A stretch of DNA of 64,000 nt from Acanthochlamys bracteata (GCA_019914995.1 CM034126.1:4531001-4595000); one strand, 5' to 3'. Positions 47,441 through 60,083 are shown, counted from the stretch's first letter. Notes: generated by a model not told the origin, from the sequence alone. Numbers and translations: made by a program.

Positions 47441-50077
47441 GATTGATTGTATACTCTGGCATTGATGAGTTATAATCGACCTGTGCAAGTGTGGGATTGG
47501 AGTTGGAAAGATTTGCTAGAACGTGTAGCAAACGAGACATTGCATAGTGATTATGATGATGCACTCACTGAGGTATTCATGACAAAGATGCTTTGGTGTG
47601 CAGTATGAGAGTACCTGGAATTACACTGTTGCATGACGTCTAACTAAGCATTTTGGTGAATCTCTTTTGTAAATGGATGAACTTTAAATTGACTTGTCGT
47701 ATCAATTATATGGCGGGGCTGTTCTCAGCTAGGTCTGACTTCCATCCAGCTAAGACGTTTGAATTTTACGGCAGCGTCTTGGATGATATTCTGTTAACAC
47801 ATATGGGTAGAGAAAGATGTGGCGATGAATATTGATAAGGAAACTGAAGTTGGCTTCTCACAGTCTGCCACTGCAGTATCTACTTCACCCACTTTTTCAG
47901 CCAATAATAACAAGACTTCTATGCTTGCTAGAAAATCTGGGTTTGTCATACCAAAAAACAAATTGTCTGGTTCTTTGATTCCGATCTTGCGAGTTGAGGG
48001 AAAAACTGTAGTTAAGGATGCTAACAAAGGGGCAATTGCTAAAGAAGTTAAAAGGAAAACAAAATGGGGTGCTGATCTTATGCAAGATGCTTCTGTTAGA
48101 AAAGGAAGAGCTTTGGCATATCAGGTATAATCTGATTTGTGAAGTATGTACTTTGTATTTCAGCTGAGCAGTAGACTATCTAAGTGCTTTTGATGTTTGT
48201 TTGATGCTCTTCCACTTTGTTTTAGGTAATCATCCCCTAGGATTGGACAGGTTGTTTCTTTAGAAGCTTCCTGAGCAGTCATTTATCTTCTTCTTCTATG
48301 TCAAATATTTCTCGTTTGTGGTATATAGTTAACCCAGTTCATGAAAATAGACCTGTCACCAGTTTTATGGCCACTCCTTGTCCCTTTAATGTACTAACGT
48401 CAGAAAATCTTTCTCGAAATCTCAAGTGGAAGCTTCCAACTACAGGTGGCATTAAGTGATATTACTGCCTATGTGGCAACATTATGAGCAGACTCGAAGT
48501 GGAGCAACTTAAATAAGCATCTGAAATTTCATTATCTGGAGGTTGGAAAGGATCAAGGTTCACGCTCGCCAATTCAGAATATGAAGTCCAACTCTTCTGC
48601 TGATCATAAAAGTAATGAGGTATCGTAACGGGTGGTCTCTTCTCGATTCTGTTTGATAAGTTACAACACGATGCTAATGAGCTGCTATCACACAGAAACT
48701 CTTGCTGAAGTTTTTTTTTTGCCAAAGCTTACTTTATCAGTCTAGAAAAGTTACCCTTTATGGTTATATTAAAGTAGCACGTTCCAGGTCAAAACATTAC
48801 TGGAGTTGGAAAAAGCATGAAGTCATTGGTAAACGATTTGTGCAGTTTTTTATTTGTTAACTAGCCTTCTCTGGAATTTTTTGATTATGGCATTTCCTGG
48901 TGAAAATTTTCGTCTGAATCCTAGTTATAAGCCACTACCTGATTACAAACCACTTCTGAAAGGGGCTAAAGTTCCTGTTCCTGTAAGCTTAGCTGGAAGC
49001 ACATCAATTTTCTTGTCTTTGTCACTTTCATTTAATTATTTGCTGCGGATAACCTGAATATGAAGAGGATCTATTACAGATAATTGTTGTCTGTGTAAAC
49101 TTAACTTGTAATTTAAATAGAGCATATATACTTATTTCAGCAATCTTCAATTTAGAGCGAGAAGCATTGATATAGAGTCTAACTTGTGATGAAGTCATGA
49201 ATCATATCTGCGTAGCAGCAATAGAACCAAAACTCTTACCATTTGCAAGTAATGTAGCCTATACACAGTTGAGCACTTTGTAAATTCACAAAATGTTGTT
49301 TATTTAGGGATTTATGTTAGATAGCACCTTTTCCCACGGAAAGAGTTAATTGTATTTGTAGGAAAATGTTTTACTTTCTCTTTTCTTGCCTCAAGAGGAG
49401 AGGCATTGGCAAATCGTATTCTCTGATAACTGCATCTAGACATATATAAAATAAAGTAGCTCATCATGATGTTATATAATTACATCGAGAAGCATTTGGA
49501 GGTGGAGGTTGTCCTTCTGCAATAAATTCTTTGTGAGCACTTTTGGATGCTCATTTGTCACCTTTCAAGAATAGTGTAAGGCAAGCTACTCAATGTAGAT
49601 GTGATTTTGGTTGGTAGTAGTGTATCCTATCTGGAGTTAAGTAAATCAATAGGTATGTAGTTGTAGATTACATAATTTTGAAGTGTATCATTCTATATGT
49701 ATAGGATTTCAGGCATTTTAGATTAGTATCACACTTATGCAAGTCCTAGACAATCTGAAAGCTTAATGTTTAAATTTCCTCTGTTTGAGGGTTAGCTGCA
49801 GCTCTTTATGCTTGCCTTAATTTAATTTGTTGCAGGTCAAAGCTTACCCAGGATATAACTTTCTCGGGCTTCTGTTGGGACCTGAAAGCAAAACCCAGAA
49901 GCGACTAGAAGTACTTTCTTCCTTCCATCTCTGGATTTCGTTATGTGGTAATTTGCATAAACTCGAAATTATTCATCAATCGTTTCTTTTTCTTCCATGC
50001 AATAGGAGACAGGAGGTAAAATTCGAGTTTTTGGTACTGAAGCAGATACAAGTGAAAAGGAATTGCATGACTCTTAA
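47441..50077 (+). pseudogene. SF1/branchpoint-binding-like KH protein, truncated
   Basis: SF1-like proteins recognise the intron branch point. Segments in order: about 47822-48126, a Ser/Thr-rich part then KSGFVIPKNKLSGSLIP and the SF1 helix-hairpin signature KTKWGADLMQDASVRKGRALAYQ ending at a GT donor; 48480-48640, a frame-broken stretch with GSRSPIQN; 48895-48981, LNPSYKPLPDYKPLLK..VPVPV with a good donor; 49836-49909, KAYPGYNFLGLLLGPESKTQKRLE, the first half of the KH domain; and 50006-50077, ETGGKIRVFGTEAD..EKELHDS then TAA. The rest of KH, the zinc knuckle and the C-terminal half are missing. The exon after AYQ has stops in the needed frame, so I call it a pseudogene. Confidence 0.6.
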
Positions 50078-51035
50078 ACATTTATCAACTGTTTGTGTTA
50101 CTTTTAAATTCATTTATAGTAGTCAGTGATCCTGGTCTTCAGCATTTTTAGAAAATCCTACTATTTTAATTTTGAGTTGTCATTGCAGTAGTATCTGCTC
50201 CAGGGTCATGGTATAATTTGGTCCTCATTTATACAGTTTGTTATAGTGGCTTCCATATAGTGGATGAGATGTCATCATTTGTCATCATGCAATTTTCTGT
50301 TTGATTAGCGCCATGGTGGGTCTTTTATTGATGTTTTTAGTAGAACTTTGCTATATCACATCTTTTATGGATCCGAGAGATTCCAATATTCCCATATTGC
50401 TTTTTAAGTTTCTGCACACATCATAATTCATCAATGCAACTTCTGGTCCTGTTAGAATGTTAATGTGGTTTCTGGAATGAGTTATGTAAGCATCTTTAAT
50501 GATTGAGGAGCATCAGCCGAAATTGTCCAATGGTTTGTCAATTGAGGCTGTCTCCATAGAACATACTATTGGCTTGGCATGGCTGTTTCCCTTCAGCTGC
50601 AGTTTGCATTGAAAAGTGGGCTTAACCATTCATGTAAGTGAGATAATTCTGTTTGCTTGAAGAAAATGCATACGTTGTTTTTTGAGGAATAAGATGTGCT
50701 TTATATTTGTTTTTGGAGATCTTTTTTGAAATCATGCCACTTACGGAAAGATGATGGTCGCACAATTTACGATAATTTGTTGTGCCCCGTATCTCAGTTG
50801 CTTGATTATAATGTTTGTGGAGTATGTTTTTTATGCGTTAAACTACGTATTACTTTGAGTGAGATGGCTAGTATTACTGCTTTATCAAGTAAGTAATTAG
50901 AATAGTGCATAGTCAAGAATACTGCCTAGGAATTTAGTGCGAATCTAGTACAAAATTAATAGTATTATAGTTTAGAGCTACAACTAATTGAGAGAAAAAG
51001 GGTTTGATGATAAATCTATCGTCTGCTTGATTACA
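50078..51035. other. intergenic between the SF1-like remnant and the SSL gene
   Basis: Nothing recognisable. T-rich, no repeat structure seen. Confidence 0.5.
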
Positions 51036-52546
51036 TTACAAAGGGTAAGGAAGAGTTCCAATATGGTTATGCGCAACTGTTCCAATCCAGAGCTTTCCAT
51101 TAACCTCCCGAACCTCACTAACAAGCTTGATAACGTCGCCTTTTCTATCTTCAAGCACTTCAAGAATCTCACCATCTTCATTGAAAAGAGATATCACTGT
51201 GTACATCTTCATCCCTACAGTCTTCGCTAACATGCTCAGCTTCAGTGGTAGTTTGAAATATAGTGATCTCAGCCATGGCCTATGAGAAAGAATCTCTGCA
51301 GTTGGAGTCCGGCAACAGTCAATAGCTACCCAGAACTGGCCTTTGTTGTTCAATCTTACATTGTCTGGAAAACCTGGCAAGTTTGAGAACAATTCTACCT
51401 CGCCTTCTTTAGGCCCTTCTAGCCAGTATCTCATCAACCTGAAGGGAAAGAAACGAATACATGAATTGATTGTTTACTATAATCACTATTGCTTGATTTG
51501 AGCTTGCAATATACTTGCCTGCAGTTTGTGGTCTCAGTGTAGAGAAGAAATGTTTGGTCCCTTGATAGCTGAACTCCATTAGGAAATGCGAGACCTCTTA
51601 AGACAACATGAGTTGTCTTAGTTGATGGATCATATCTAAGTAATCTCCCTGTAGCTTCTGCCTCCAGTATTATGATGAAATGATCCCTTAAAAATATTCA
51701 AAGCATAAGAACAAACATAGACATAAACTCCGTAGAGAAGAAAGCGAGAAAGCTAGCATAGATTTTTTCTGAGTAACTGGATCCTATGAGCACCTTCTGG
51801 TGTATCTGGTGCTAGTGTCAGTGAAGAAAACAGATCCATTCTTGTGTATATCCAAGTCATTCGCGAAGAGAATTGGTTCCCCTTCTGCATGGGTAGCTAG
51901 AGAACTGGCAAGACCGCCTTCAGGATCGACTCCTAGAAGACCGTAATATGCGTCAGCTATGTAGAGGTGTCCTGTCTCTCTGTTGAATCTCAAGCCAAGA
52001 GGACGACCACACTGCTTCTCCTTCATGTGTTGCTTTGTTGTTGTTGAGTGAACTCCGTTAGCACAATCCTTCTCAGACCTTTTTGGGAAACTTGGATTTA
52101 GTCTGATACGCAAAAACAGAGAAAATTGAGTAGTGCTAGACAATGTCTGAGTCTAAAGTTGCTTACCAAGTAGGAGAAACAAGTGCAAACGTCTCCCATC
52201 CAACAGTAGGTCCCATCCAACGAACAATTCTGCCATCAGCAAGACCAGCATAAGGCCCTCGTCCTTGAGGATCAAACTCCAATGACTCAGGGCCAAAGAC
52301 TTCATCAACAAACTCCAACTTTCCAAACTTCAGCCTGCTTTGGTTGTCCCTTGGCCAATGTTGCATGACCTCCTTGTAAGGTGCAATGCTGTGCTTCACA
52401 GGACGGTAGTCGTATCCAGATAATGGACCAAATCCATAAGGATCATTCGCAATGAAAACTGCAAATGGAACAATGAAGACTACTAGTGCTAGAAGCCAGC
52501 GTTCCAGAACAATTCTTTCTTCTCTACCCTTTGGTTTGCTTGCCAT
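51036..52546 (-). CDS. strictosidine synthase-like protein (SSL), membrane-anchored
   Basis: Six-bladed beta-propeller family. Most SSLs lack proven strictosidine synthase activity, and their substrates are unknown. Four exons: 52546-52167, 52078-51794, 51686-51519, 51438-51036 (411 aa). Residues about 16-35 (LLALVVFIVPFAVFIA) form an N-terminal anchor. Core motifs: GPESLEFDPQGRGPYAGLADGRIV, CGRPLGLRF, GHLYIADAYYGLL, FANDLDIHKNGSVFFTDTS, GLAFPNGVQLS, LPGFPDNVR, FWVAIDCC and KLWIGTVAHN. Exon 2 starts at AAAAAG|GTCTGAG, because the earlier CAG would create a stop. The exon 3 donor is CAG|GCAAGT, a GC-AG intron. It most resembles SSLs of the At3g51420 type rather than true alkaloid STR. Confidence 0.88.
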
Positions 52547-53106
52547 TGCAGATCAATGTGCTTCACAGGATATATTTGATGCTTTGGGATTTATATTAGT
52601 TGAGATAGGAGATAGTTGTTTGATTTTAGTTTACTGACTCTGTAGTCAGTAGTCCACTGATAAAGCATGCTTTTCTCAATCTGAAAAGATCTGTCTAGAT
52701 AGGCGAAGATGTAGTGGTTAAAACACTAACCTACCTACTATTTTTGACTTGGAAATTTTTCTCTTGCGTATGCTCCTTATTTGCATTACGTTTATGCAAG
52801 TAATTCTGATGGTTTGAGCCTGAGGAGAACATAGCCAGAAGATTTACTGCAGACAATCTTTTCATATGCATCACAATTTGACAACCTTTCAAAAGGAAAC
52901 AAAAAAGGGCTACAAAGAAAAATCCTTGTGCCCAAAAAGGGCAATACCAAGTGAATTCACAATATAACCTGGAAGACAACTACATCACGCGTAGGACTAC
53001 ACATATATAGAAGTACTTGGTACTAGAGTAATTATAACCTTTACAAAGTACTATACTTATGCGCGCAAGATGCAATCGTGCAAGACAAGTTACCAATGAC
53101 CAAACC
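52547..53106. other. intergenic between SSL and the KIP1/NET-like gene
   Basis: SSL promoter side and downstream region of the next gene. No gene seen. Confidence 0.5.
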
Positions 53107-55357
53107 TCAGCAATACCAGTAGTCACCACCCTTTCCTTTTGGCACGTATGAACCACAGATCGCCCAGTCCATGCTCCTCACCCGGCTCCACCAACTGTTC
53201 CCAACTCCTGGGACCTTCCTCGTCTTCCGGCGTTGGTACTTTGCTGCTGCTGCAGCAGCCTGTTCCCTCAGATGCAAATTCTCTGCATGAAGTTTGTCCA
53301 TCTCAATCTTAGCCTCTCCTTTCTCAATCTCTCTGCGTGCCATTGCTTCGTAGCATTCCTTGTTACGACGCTCAAGCGCATAGATTTGTGCCCGCAGCAC
53401 TTCGATCTTTCTCCCAAGCAAGCAGACTCTGTGATCTTCTCTAAGTTTGACGACACATCTTGCAAGCTCTCCTGCTCTCCGCCGAACGTATCCAACCTCT
53501 GCTGCCAGTCCACGTGCTTCTTCTTCAGCTGCTGCCGCCTGCAATCCCAACCGTGCGTTTTCACTCAGCAGCACCAACCGTTCTGACTCCAGCACTTCAA
53601 GCAAGCTTCCCTGCAGCTCTGATTTCCTTGCCGACTCCGCACCACGGCGTTCTGCCTCACAGAGCTCATGCAATACTAGCTCCCGTTCAACAAACGCACC
53701 CACAAGCTGCGCTACCACTGAGTCTAAAACTCCACCTAGTTCAATATCCTCTCGTGGAATCTGGAAAGATAGCGTGCTCTCAGCATCAGATGAAGAAGTG
53801 AGGCAATCATGTTGGTAGTCATCGAAGTCAGCGATGAGGGTGTCGATGGACAGACGATGGTTAGGCTTGCAGAGTGACTGTGAGTAGCGGTCAGCAAGGC
53901 ACAGGTAGCGGTGGTGGAGGTCGTGGAGGAGGGAAAGCAGCTGAGGGCGTTTCTGGTAGTAGTTTTCCGCACGCTCTGCGAATGAGTCCGGCTTCTTTTC
54001 GTCTTCCCCAGCCCTGTCAAGTGACAGTGCCTTCACTCTCTGCTCAATGTCTGCGGGTAACCCTTGTCAGAGTCAAAGAAGAGTCGTATAGCCGTTGTTA
54101 AAAAGTAAAACGGTGTCCGAGAGTGATTTTGAAATTGAATTATTTTTAAAATAAATATATTTTTATTTATTTTAAAAAATAAGTTTTATTTTTTTTAAAA
54201 AAAATATAATAAAAAATTTTATTACGTAAATAAATTTTTTAAATACTTATAAAAAATATAAAATTAAAAAATTATTTTTTTGATAAGTTAAGTCAAACGA
54301 ACTCTAAAATAACAGTTAGAAAAAAAAAATAATTCATTGATTAGTTCATTCAAATACATTTGAAGTCTACAAGACTGGACTTTCTTTTGTTTATGCAGTT
54401 CACGGGTGACACATGAGGTAAGGTGAACAGTTTCCCGATTGCATGTAATAATTCTACAATCATTGTCTTTTTCTTCAGAAATGCAACATAAGAGCTGTTT
54501 GAAAGTTATTTTAAAAAATAACTTTTTGAAATACACAATGTTTTATTTTATTTTTTTAAAAAAAGTTTTTTATTTAAAAAAATAATAATAAATTTTACTA
54601 TATAAACTATTTTATATTTTTTAAATTTTAAATAAATTTATAAAAAATTATAAAAAAGTGATTTCTGATAACTCAATGCCAAACAGTTCCATAATCTTCT
54701 ACCATTAACATAATACTCTCCGATAATGATTACACTGGTAACTATAGAATTTCTAGCATCATTAAGTTCAAAATTTTATCAGACACTCTCGTACATAGAT
54801 TTGTATTTGAATTTCAAACATGAATCATCATATCATAGAGGTCTAGCAGTAGACTTAGACTAGTAATAAAGGAAGAAACTCTACGCAGCAAGCAATATCC
54901 AGAAAAGGTAAACATTAGAGCATGCTTTTACATGACTGATAACTTTGTCTGTGAAGATAGAAGAGCAACAAAAAGACGCAACATTTCAAAACGAGTAACA
55001 AAGCCTGTCTGAGAATCTACCCTTCACAGTCAAAAAAAAAAACTCTACAAAACCCAATGCTAAAAATCACAGGCGTTGACAAAAATACCCATCTCAAAAA
55101 ATATTTTATGAAATGTTGAAGAAGGGCAGATTAGTCAAATATATTCTAAATAAAGAGATTATTATTATGTAAAAAAGAATACGAAAGATTGGTGGTGGCG
55201 CCGCACCTGCTAGTGCCGCTTGGAGCCAAGGAGGGCATGTGGAGCTCCGACAGCTGCTTGCATTGATCGTCGTCGTTAGCGTCGACTCCATATCGCAGCT
55301 GACGATGCTGTCACTGCTACTACTGTTGCTTCTGCTGCTGACGTTCATGGCAACCAT
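53107..55357 (-). CDS. KIP1-like / NETWORKED-type coiled-coil protein with a short NAB-like region
   Basis: NET/KIP1 proteins link actin to membranes through an N-terminal NAB domain. Two exons, 55357-55207 and 54050-53107, joined GCAG|AC (LAD), 364 aa. The N-terminus is Ser-rich. A partial NAB region follows: PPWLQAALADIEQRVKAL, then DSFAERAENYYQKRPQLLSLLHDLHHRYLCLADRYS (about 65-110). The WWWDSH start of a full NAB domain is absent, and only PPWLQ remains. About 155-310 is Glu/Arg/Ala-rich and predicted coiled coil. The end is WWSRVRSMDWAI..YWYC. The length and partial NAB match 'kinase-interacting family' members rather than NET1/2. The 1156-bp intron holds a MITE-like element. A second Met at codon 4 is an alternative start. 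Confidence 0.8.
54491..54690. mobile_element. MITE-like element in the KIP1-like intron
   Basis: About 200 bp, AT-rich, with inverted ends AGAGCTGTTTGAAAGTTA and GGAACTGTTTGGCATTGAG (reverse complement of the right end). Target duplication unclear. A similar but weaker AT-rich block lies at about 54110-54310. Confidence 0.5.
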
Positions 55358-58300
55358 CCCAACACAACACGCAGAAGAAATGAATAGATTCTTTTTCTTA
55401 CCTCAAGCAAATTATACAACACGCATACAGACACTTAGTTGTACTGCAGTTTATCAGCTGCTTTCTGCCAAGAAGCAAAAGAAAACTGGTTGATCAGGCC
55501 AAACACATCAATGGAGACGATAAACAAAAGAATAAAATTCTGTAAAGAACACGAATCCCTATATTGTGAGACAGAACTAATAAGAGCGGTGGTCACAAGT
55601 CTATCCCGTCGTGGTTAATGAACAGCGACTTAGGGACTTCTTCTTTCCACAAACTATTACCACTGTTATTATATATAGGAAGTTGTATAATTATATCCAG
55701 TAGATACAAACTTAAACAAGCCAAATCATAGCTAGGTAATGAGCTTTACCAGTTTATCACAAAGAAAGCTTAAAGAAAAAGGAATGAAGAGATTGTGCTG
55801 AGAATTCAAATCAAGTTAAGATAAATCAAGCAGAGGGAGCTGGCTTGCTTTCCTTATTTAAGGACAAAGAACTGGTGAACTTCTTGTTTTCTGAAACATA
55901 ATAAGAACAGATTTCAAGATGGTAGCACTCGAGAGCTGACAAATAGAAATCTTAATAAAGATAGAAAGACTTTTGAGTGAAGAAGGAACGAAACCAAAAG
56001 CAATAGACAAGCAAATAAAGGTAAAATTCAAACTTACAAACTACAATATTTTAACCATAGCCAGAAAGAAACAAAGAAGGGAATTCCGGTCAGTTATTAA
56101 TTTGGTGAAGACAAGCAGCTACACCGTGGAGTTCCTGATCAACTTCACCGGGGAAAGCAAAATTTTATACCAACATGCATGCAATCTCTAACAGCTTCAC
56201 TATACCAATACTACCACTACTACTTACCTAGCTGGTCATTGTTCATCTTTAACTTCTTCGACAAAGAACGAAAACATTAATTGAAACCAAGTAGACAGAT
56301 GAAGAAACAACGTTGATTAAGAAAACTTTGCAATCGATCGTCGAAAACAAGGCGAGTCTTTAAAAAAAACAAGAATGCTGCACTTCCATTGAGGAAAATA
56401 TTAACATACCTTGCCTCGCAGGAGTTAAAGGAACTCCGGTTCTCCGCCAAAGGAGAGAAAAATGCAGTGAAAAGAGAAGAAATATAGGAACGAGTGCTGC
56501 AGCGTCGGTGTGAAACGTGTACGAAAAAATGAACAGAAGGCATGGGCAGAAATACGAAAGAGAAATAAGAAAATGGGAAGGGCAGACGAGAACCAAAGAG
56601 AGAACAGTGAATCACGTGACAGGCTGGGCTATCTCTGGTAATTTTTTATTTGAAAATAGAAGTGTGGTGTCGTCAAATGTCCTTGGAGTCTTTTGGACTA
56701 TAGAGCGCTAGAAATTGTAGACTTGTCAAAATCCTTAGACTATAGAGTGCTAGTAATACTAGACTGGAATTGTAGTTGTACTGGTTTTTTGACCGCTGTG
56801 CCCGTGAAGGTTTTATTACGATTCCGCGAATAATTTTTCTTAGTTATATTTATCTTTTCGCGAATATAAATTCTTTTATACAAAAAATTAAGATTAAAAA
56901 TAAATGTAATAAAATGATTTTTATAATTAATTTAAACATTTAAAATATATTTTAAATTGAAATTTTTAGTTTTAAATTTTAGTTTGAAAATGAATTAAAA
57001 GTAAATTTTATTTTTAGAAACTTGAGTTTATCTTCTAAATAATGTCTTTTAAGTTCATAGGAGACCTGGTTTTCCATAAGTCGTAGCTTTTAGCTTGGGA
57101 TTTCAGTCCCATTACCGGCCCAGCTCCGAAGAGAATTGAGTTAAATTCGTTATTACAAAAGTTAATCTAAGTATAATTAATTTAAAATGTTTAAATTTGG
57201 CTAATTCGCTTAAGAAAAAGGCAGCGATCTTTTAAAAACTACCTGGTTAGTAAGTTAATTTTACGAACGCAGAATGACTGGGATAAGAGAAATTTTGAGT
57301 TTAGTATTGTGATTAACTCATTTGTTGAAAAAGCTGCAGTTTTGAGGTTTTAAAGAAATAAAAACTAACGTAGAATTTTATTATTATTTATTTTAATTAT
57401 TTTTTTTAAAATAAATAAATATTTTTAAAAATTATTTCTAAAAAGTTATTTATTCTAAAAAATTTTTATTTCATACACTCTAAAACATTCCTGGAGGTCT
57501 CATTTCACCAATGGCTGCTTATCAATGGAAGTTTTGCTGATAATTGAACAATAGTCAGTTAGTAAAGGAGATCATGCAACCTCAAGACATTGATTTACTT
57601 AAAAGTAAAAAGCTATGAAAATTTATATGATCACCTGATTAGAGTACCAAATCAAATTCCTTGTCCTGACGCTAAAATGTAAGGTCCTGACATTTTAGCC
57701 AAGTCCCTTCAGTAGGTATATGCTTAGGACAGTTCAACAAAGATCATTTGCTGAGTGCGTATTTTAAATATTCGAATTTTATAAAAATAAAAATTAAAAA
57801 ATAAAATTTTTTAAAAAATAAAATGAATGTGAAATTCAATATTTATATTTCAATAAATTTTAAAAATATATTAAAAATTAAAAAATATAATTGTATTAAA
57901 AAATGTGTAAATAAAAAAGTTGGAACTGAAATTTTGCATATAGAAATAGAATTCTGAATTTTTTGTGTAATTGAAACATAAAAACTATTCGAAACTCAAA
58001 ATCTGACGAGAAAAAGTAAAATTACGGACATTTGAAACATGCCTTAAATTATTCTTAGTAAGGAGGAAATTCTCTTTCAGTAATTTGTACGCAATCGGTC
58101 ACAAATGCTTCGCATACGTAAAGATACTCGCACAAAGATTGGCATTTCTTCAGCTGTTGTACTACATGCAGAGATTGTAAGATATCAAAAGGGTAGAGAT
58201 GTTTCAACTAATTCATCTCTGTGAATATGTATTCAACTCCTGTAAGGACCTTTCTTGTGTATGAAATTGCTGTCAAAGACATTCATGAAATAATATGAGC

Positions 58301-58436
58301 TATATATAAGTACGATGTCTCAACAACTGTCGATTGCTCATTGGTTTACAAAAATGAGGTGAAATTCCTAGTCTTCAAAATCTGAACCTAGGACGGATCA
58401 TACAAGAACTCTGATACAAAAATTACTGCTGCAAAA
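55358..58436. other. upstream region of the KIP1-like gene and spacer to the ClpS-like gene
   Basis: 55400-56500 may hold 5' leader exons of the KIP1-like gene, but I cannot place their borders. 56800-57480 is AT-rich with no coding sequence. A MITE lies at 57753-58044. Confidence 0.5.
57753..58044. mobile_element. MITE family copy 2 (~292 bp)
   Basis: Starts GAGTGCGTATTTTAAATATTCG and ends ACGGACATTTGAAACATGCCTT, inverted to each other. It shares interior blocks with 37403-37697 in the same order and orientation, including a GTGTAAATAAAAAA block, AACTGAAATTT, and CGAAACTCAAAATCTGACGAG matching GGAACTCAAAATCTGAC. Confidence 0.75.
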
Positions 58437-60083
58437 TCATACCAGGCTTGCGTCCGGCTCTATTGCTGAACGAAGGCCTGACCTTATCATCATCTGTGCA
58501 TAGAACTCGGCATGTTCCTGTGAGCAAAAAAGAACTTACGGTCAATTGAGTGAAGATTCCACACATTATGTGTGCATTTATAATGCCAACTTCCTCAAAC
58601 TCATGTCTAAAATAAGGACTTCCAGAAAACTTTGAAGCGCTAATCTAATCCGTGTTTAAAACTTTTAAAAAAGGAATACCTTGACAGTAACCAGCACAAC
58701 TGCAACACCATTTTTGCGAGATTCATGGAAGAGTTCTCTAGCCTGGATGGCTGTTACCGATGGAACAATCTGGGGCAAGGCCTTCTCCACTGCAAATTAC
58801 CAATGTGAATTTTTTATATACAAGAGTTTCAAAAGTAGCAAAAAGAGAAAACAGCATGCTAAAAAAATCTTGCATCAGTGTATCCAAGGGTGGGGTGGCT
58901 AGGGTTCAAGCCTAGCAGTGCCGATTTACTAAAAACAAAGACACTACAAAATCTGAAGACAATAGCAAGGCAAGCTGAATGAAAAGCTACTTACCTAACT
59001 TTTCTGTATGGCGTGCATCATCAATCAGCAAGACTTTGTAGCTATCTCCACTTCCATGACCTCTTTTATCAAGTAAATTTCCAATGTCTCCTCCTGGGAA
59101 GTTGAGATAAGGAATTTTAGGAAGCAATAGGAATATACATGATTTCAATTACGCGAGAGGTTATACAGGGCGTTTATATTTGAAAGAGTTCAAGCAAAAA
59201 GCATTGCGGTACAACAAAACTTATTGTGAATAATAAACATAAGTAAAAGAACTGTTAACCAGGAGAGGTGCGCCATCTTAAGCTTTATTAAAATGATCTA
59301 TTAGCTACAAATATATGACAACAACAAATTAAGAGTCATTCTAACATCAGCAAGAATTGCACACAATTATTCCTTTTTACACCCATAACATACATTTATG
59401 AACAACTTTCGAAATTGGTGGTAATAATGAAATAATCCTTTCTGAGCTCTTATGATGGACTGAATAAAATTCAAATAACATTTGACATATAGGAAATACC
59501 TTGTATAGGTGGTTGGTTTCAGAACAATTAAAAAAAAAAATTTACCTCAGTGGAACAAACAATTTAGCCCTAAGATCAATCACGTAACTGTGATTTCTTA
59601 ATTGTCATATTAAGTTCACATTTAGCTCCGTGTTCTTCAAAATCTATTTGTAGTAATCTGTTACTACTCATACACAAACCTCAAGTTCATTACTAGACAT
59701 CAGCTAAAAATCATACCTGCTCTCAGAAATAAACATAAAATCAAGCATAGATCCAAATCTGGCCATTGTTCAATCAGATATCTATACTAAACTGAATTGA
59801 AGATAAATAGTGTAAAATTAAAATGGTAGGAGAGAAATATACCTTCATGGAGTTGAGGAAGCGGTTCGAACTGGGACTGATCGAAGGTGGGCCGTTCAAG
59901 AAGACCTGCCCCGCCCTTGAGCGAGCTCGTCCCGGCTGAAACCCGCATCGTCGCTGCCGCTGCCGCCGTGTTCATCAGCCACACAGTCGCCGGCCTCGGC
60001 AGCGCCGTCGCTGTAGTTTGGGCTGGGCCATTGGCCCTGTTGAGGCCTAGCAGCGTGGTTGCTGCAGTGCTGCTCAGAGACAT
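58437..60083 (-). CDS. ClpS-like (Clp protease adaptor core) protein, probably plastid-targeted
   Basis: ClpS adaptors hand N-degron substrates to the Clp protease. Four exons: 60083-59843, 59093-58995, 58789-58680, 58517-58437 (176 aa). Residues 1-55 are Ser/Thr/Ala-rich with few acids (MSLSSTAATTLLGL), like a plastid or mitochondrial transit peptide. The core follows ClpS order: SYKVLLIDDARHTEKLV (matching YKV-L-NDD), ALPQIVPSVTAIQARELFHESRKNGVAVVLVTVKEHAEFYAQMM and GLRSAIEPD. The usual NDDYT pocket reads IDDARHT, so the Asn and the Tyr are replaced. This is a distinct plant subgroup from canonical CLPS1, and whether it binds N-degrons is open. Confidence 0.8.

Noticed and set aside
53233-53818. 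Plus-strand ORFs opposite the KIP1/NET-like gene
   Set aside because: Low-complexity mirror translations of the coiled-coil exon; no family match.
58885-58925. tRNA-like T-arm (CTAGG-GTTCAAG-CCTAG) with a B-box match
   Set aside because: No A box, D-arm or anticodon arm at the right distance, and it lies inside a ClpS-like intron. Too little for a tRNA or SINE call.
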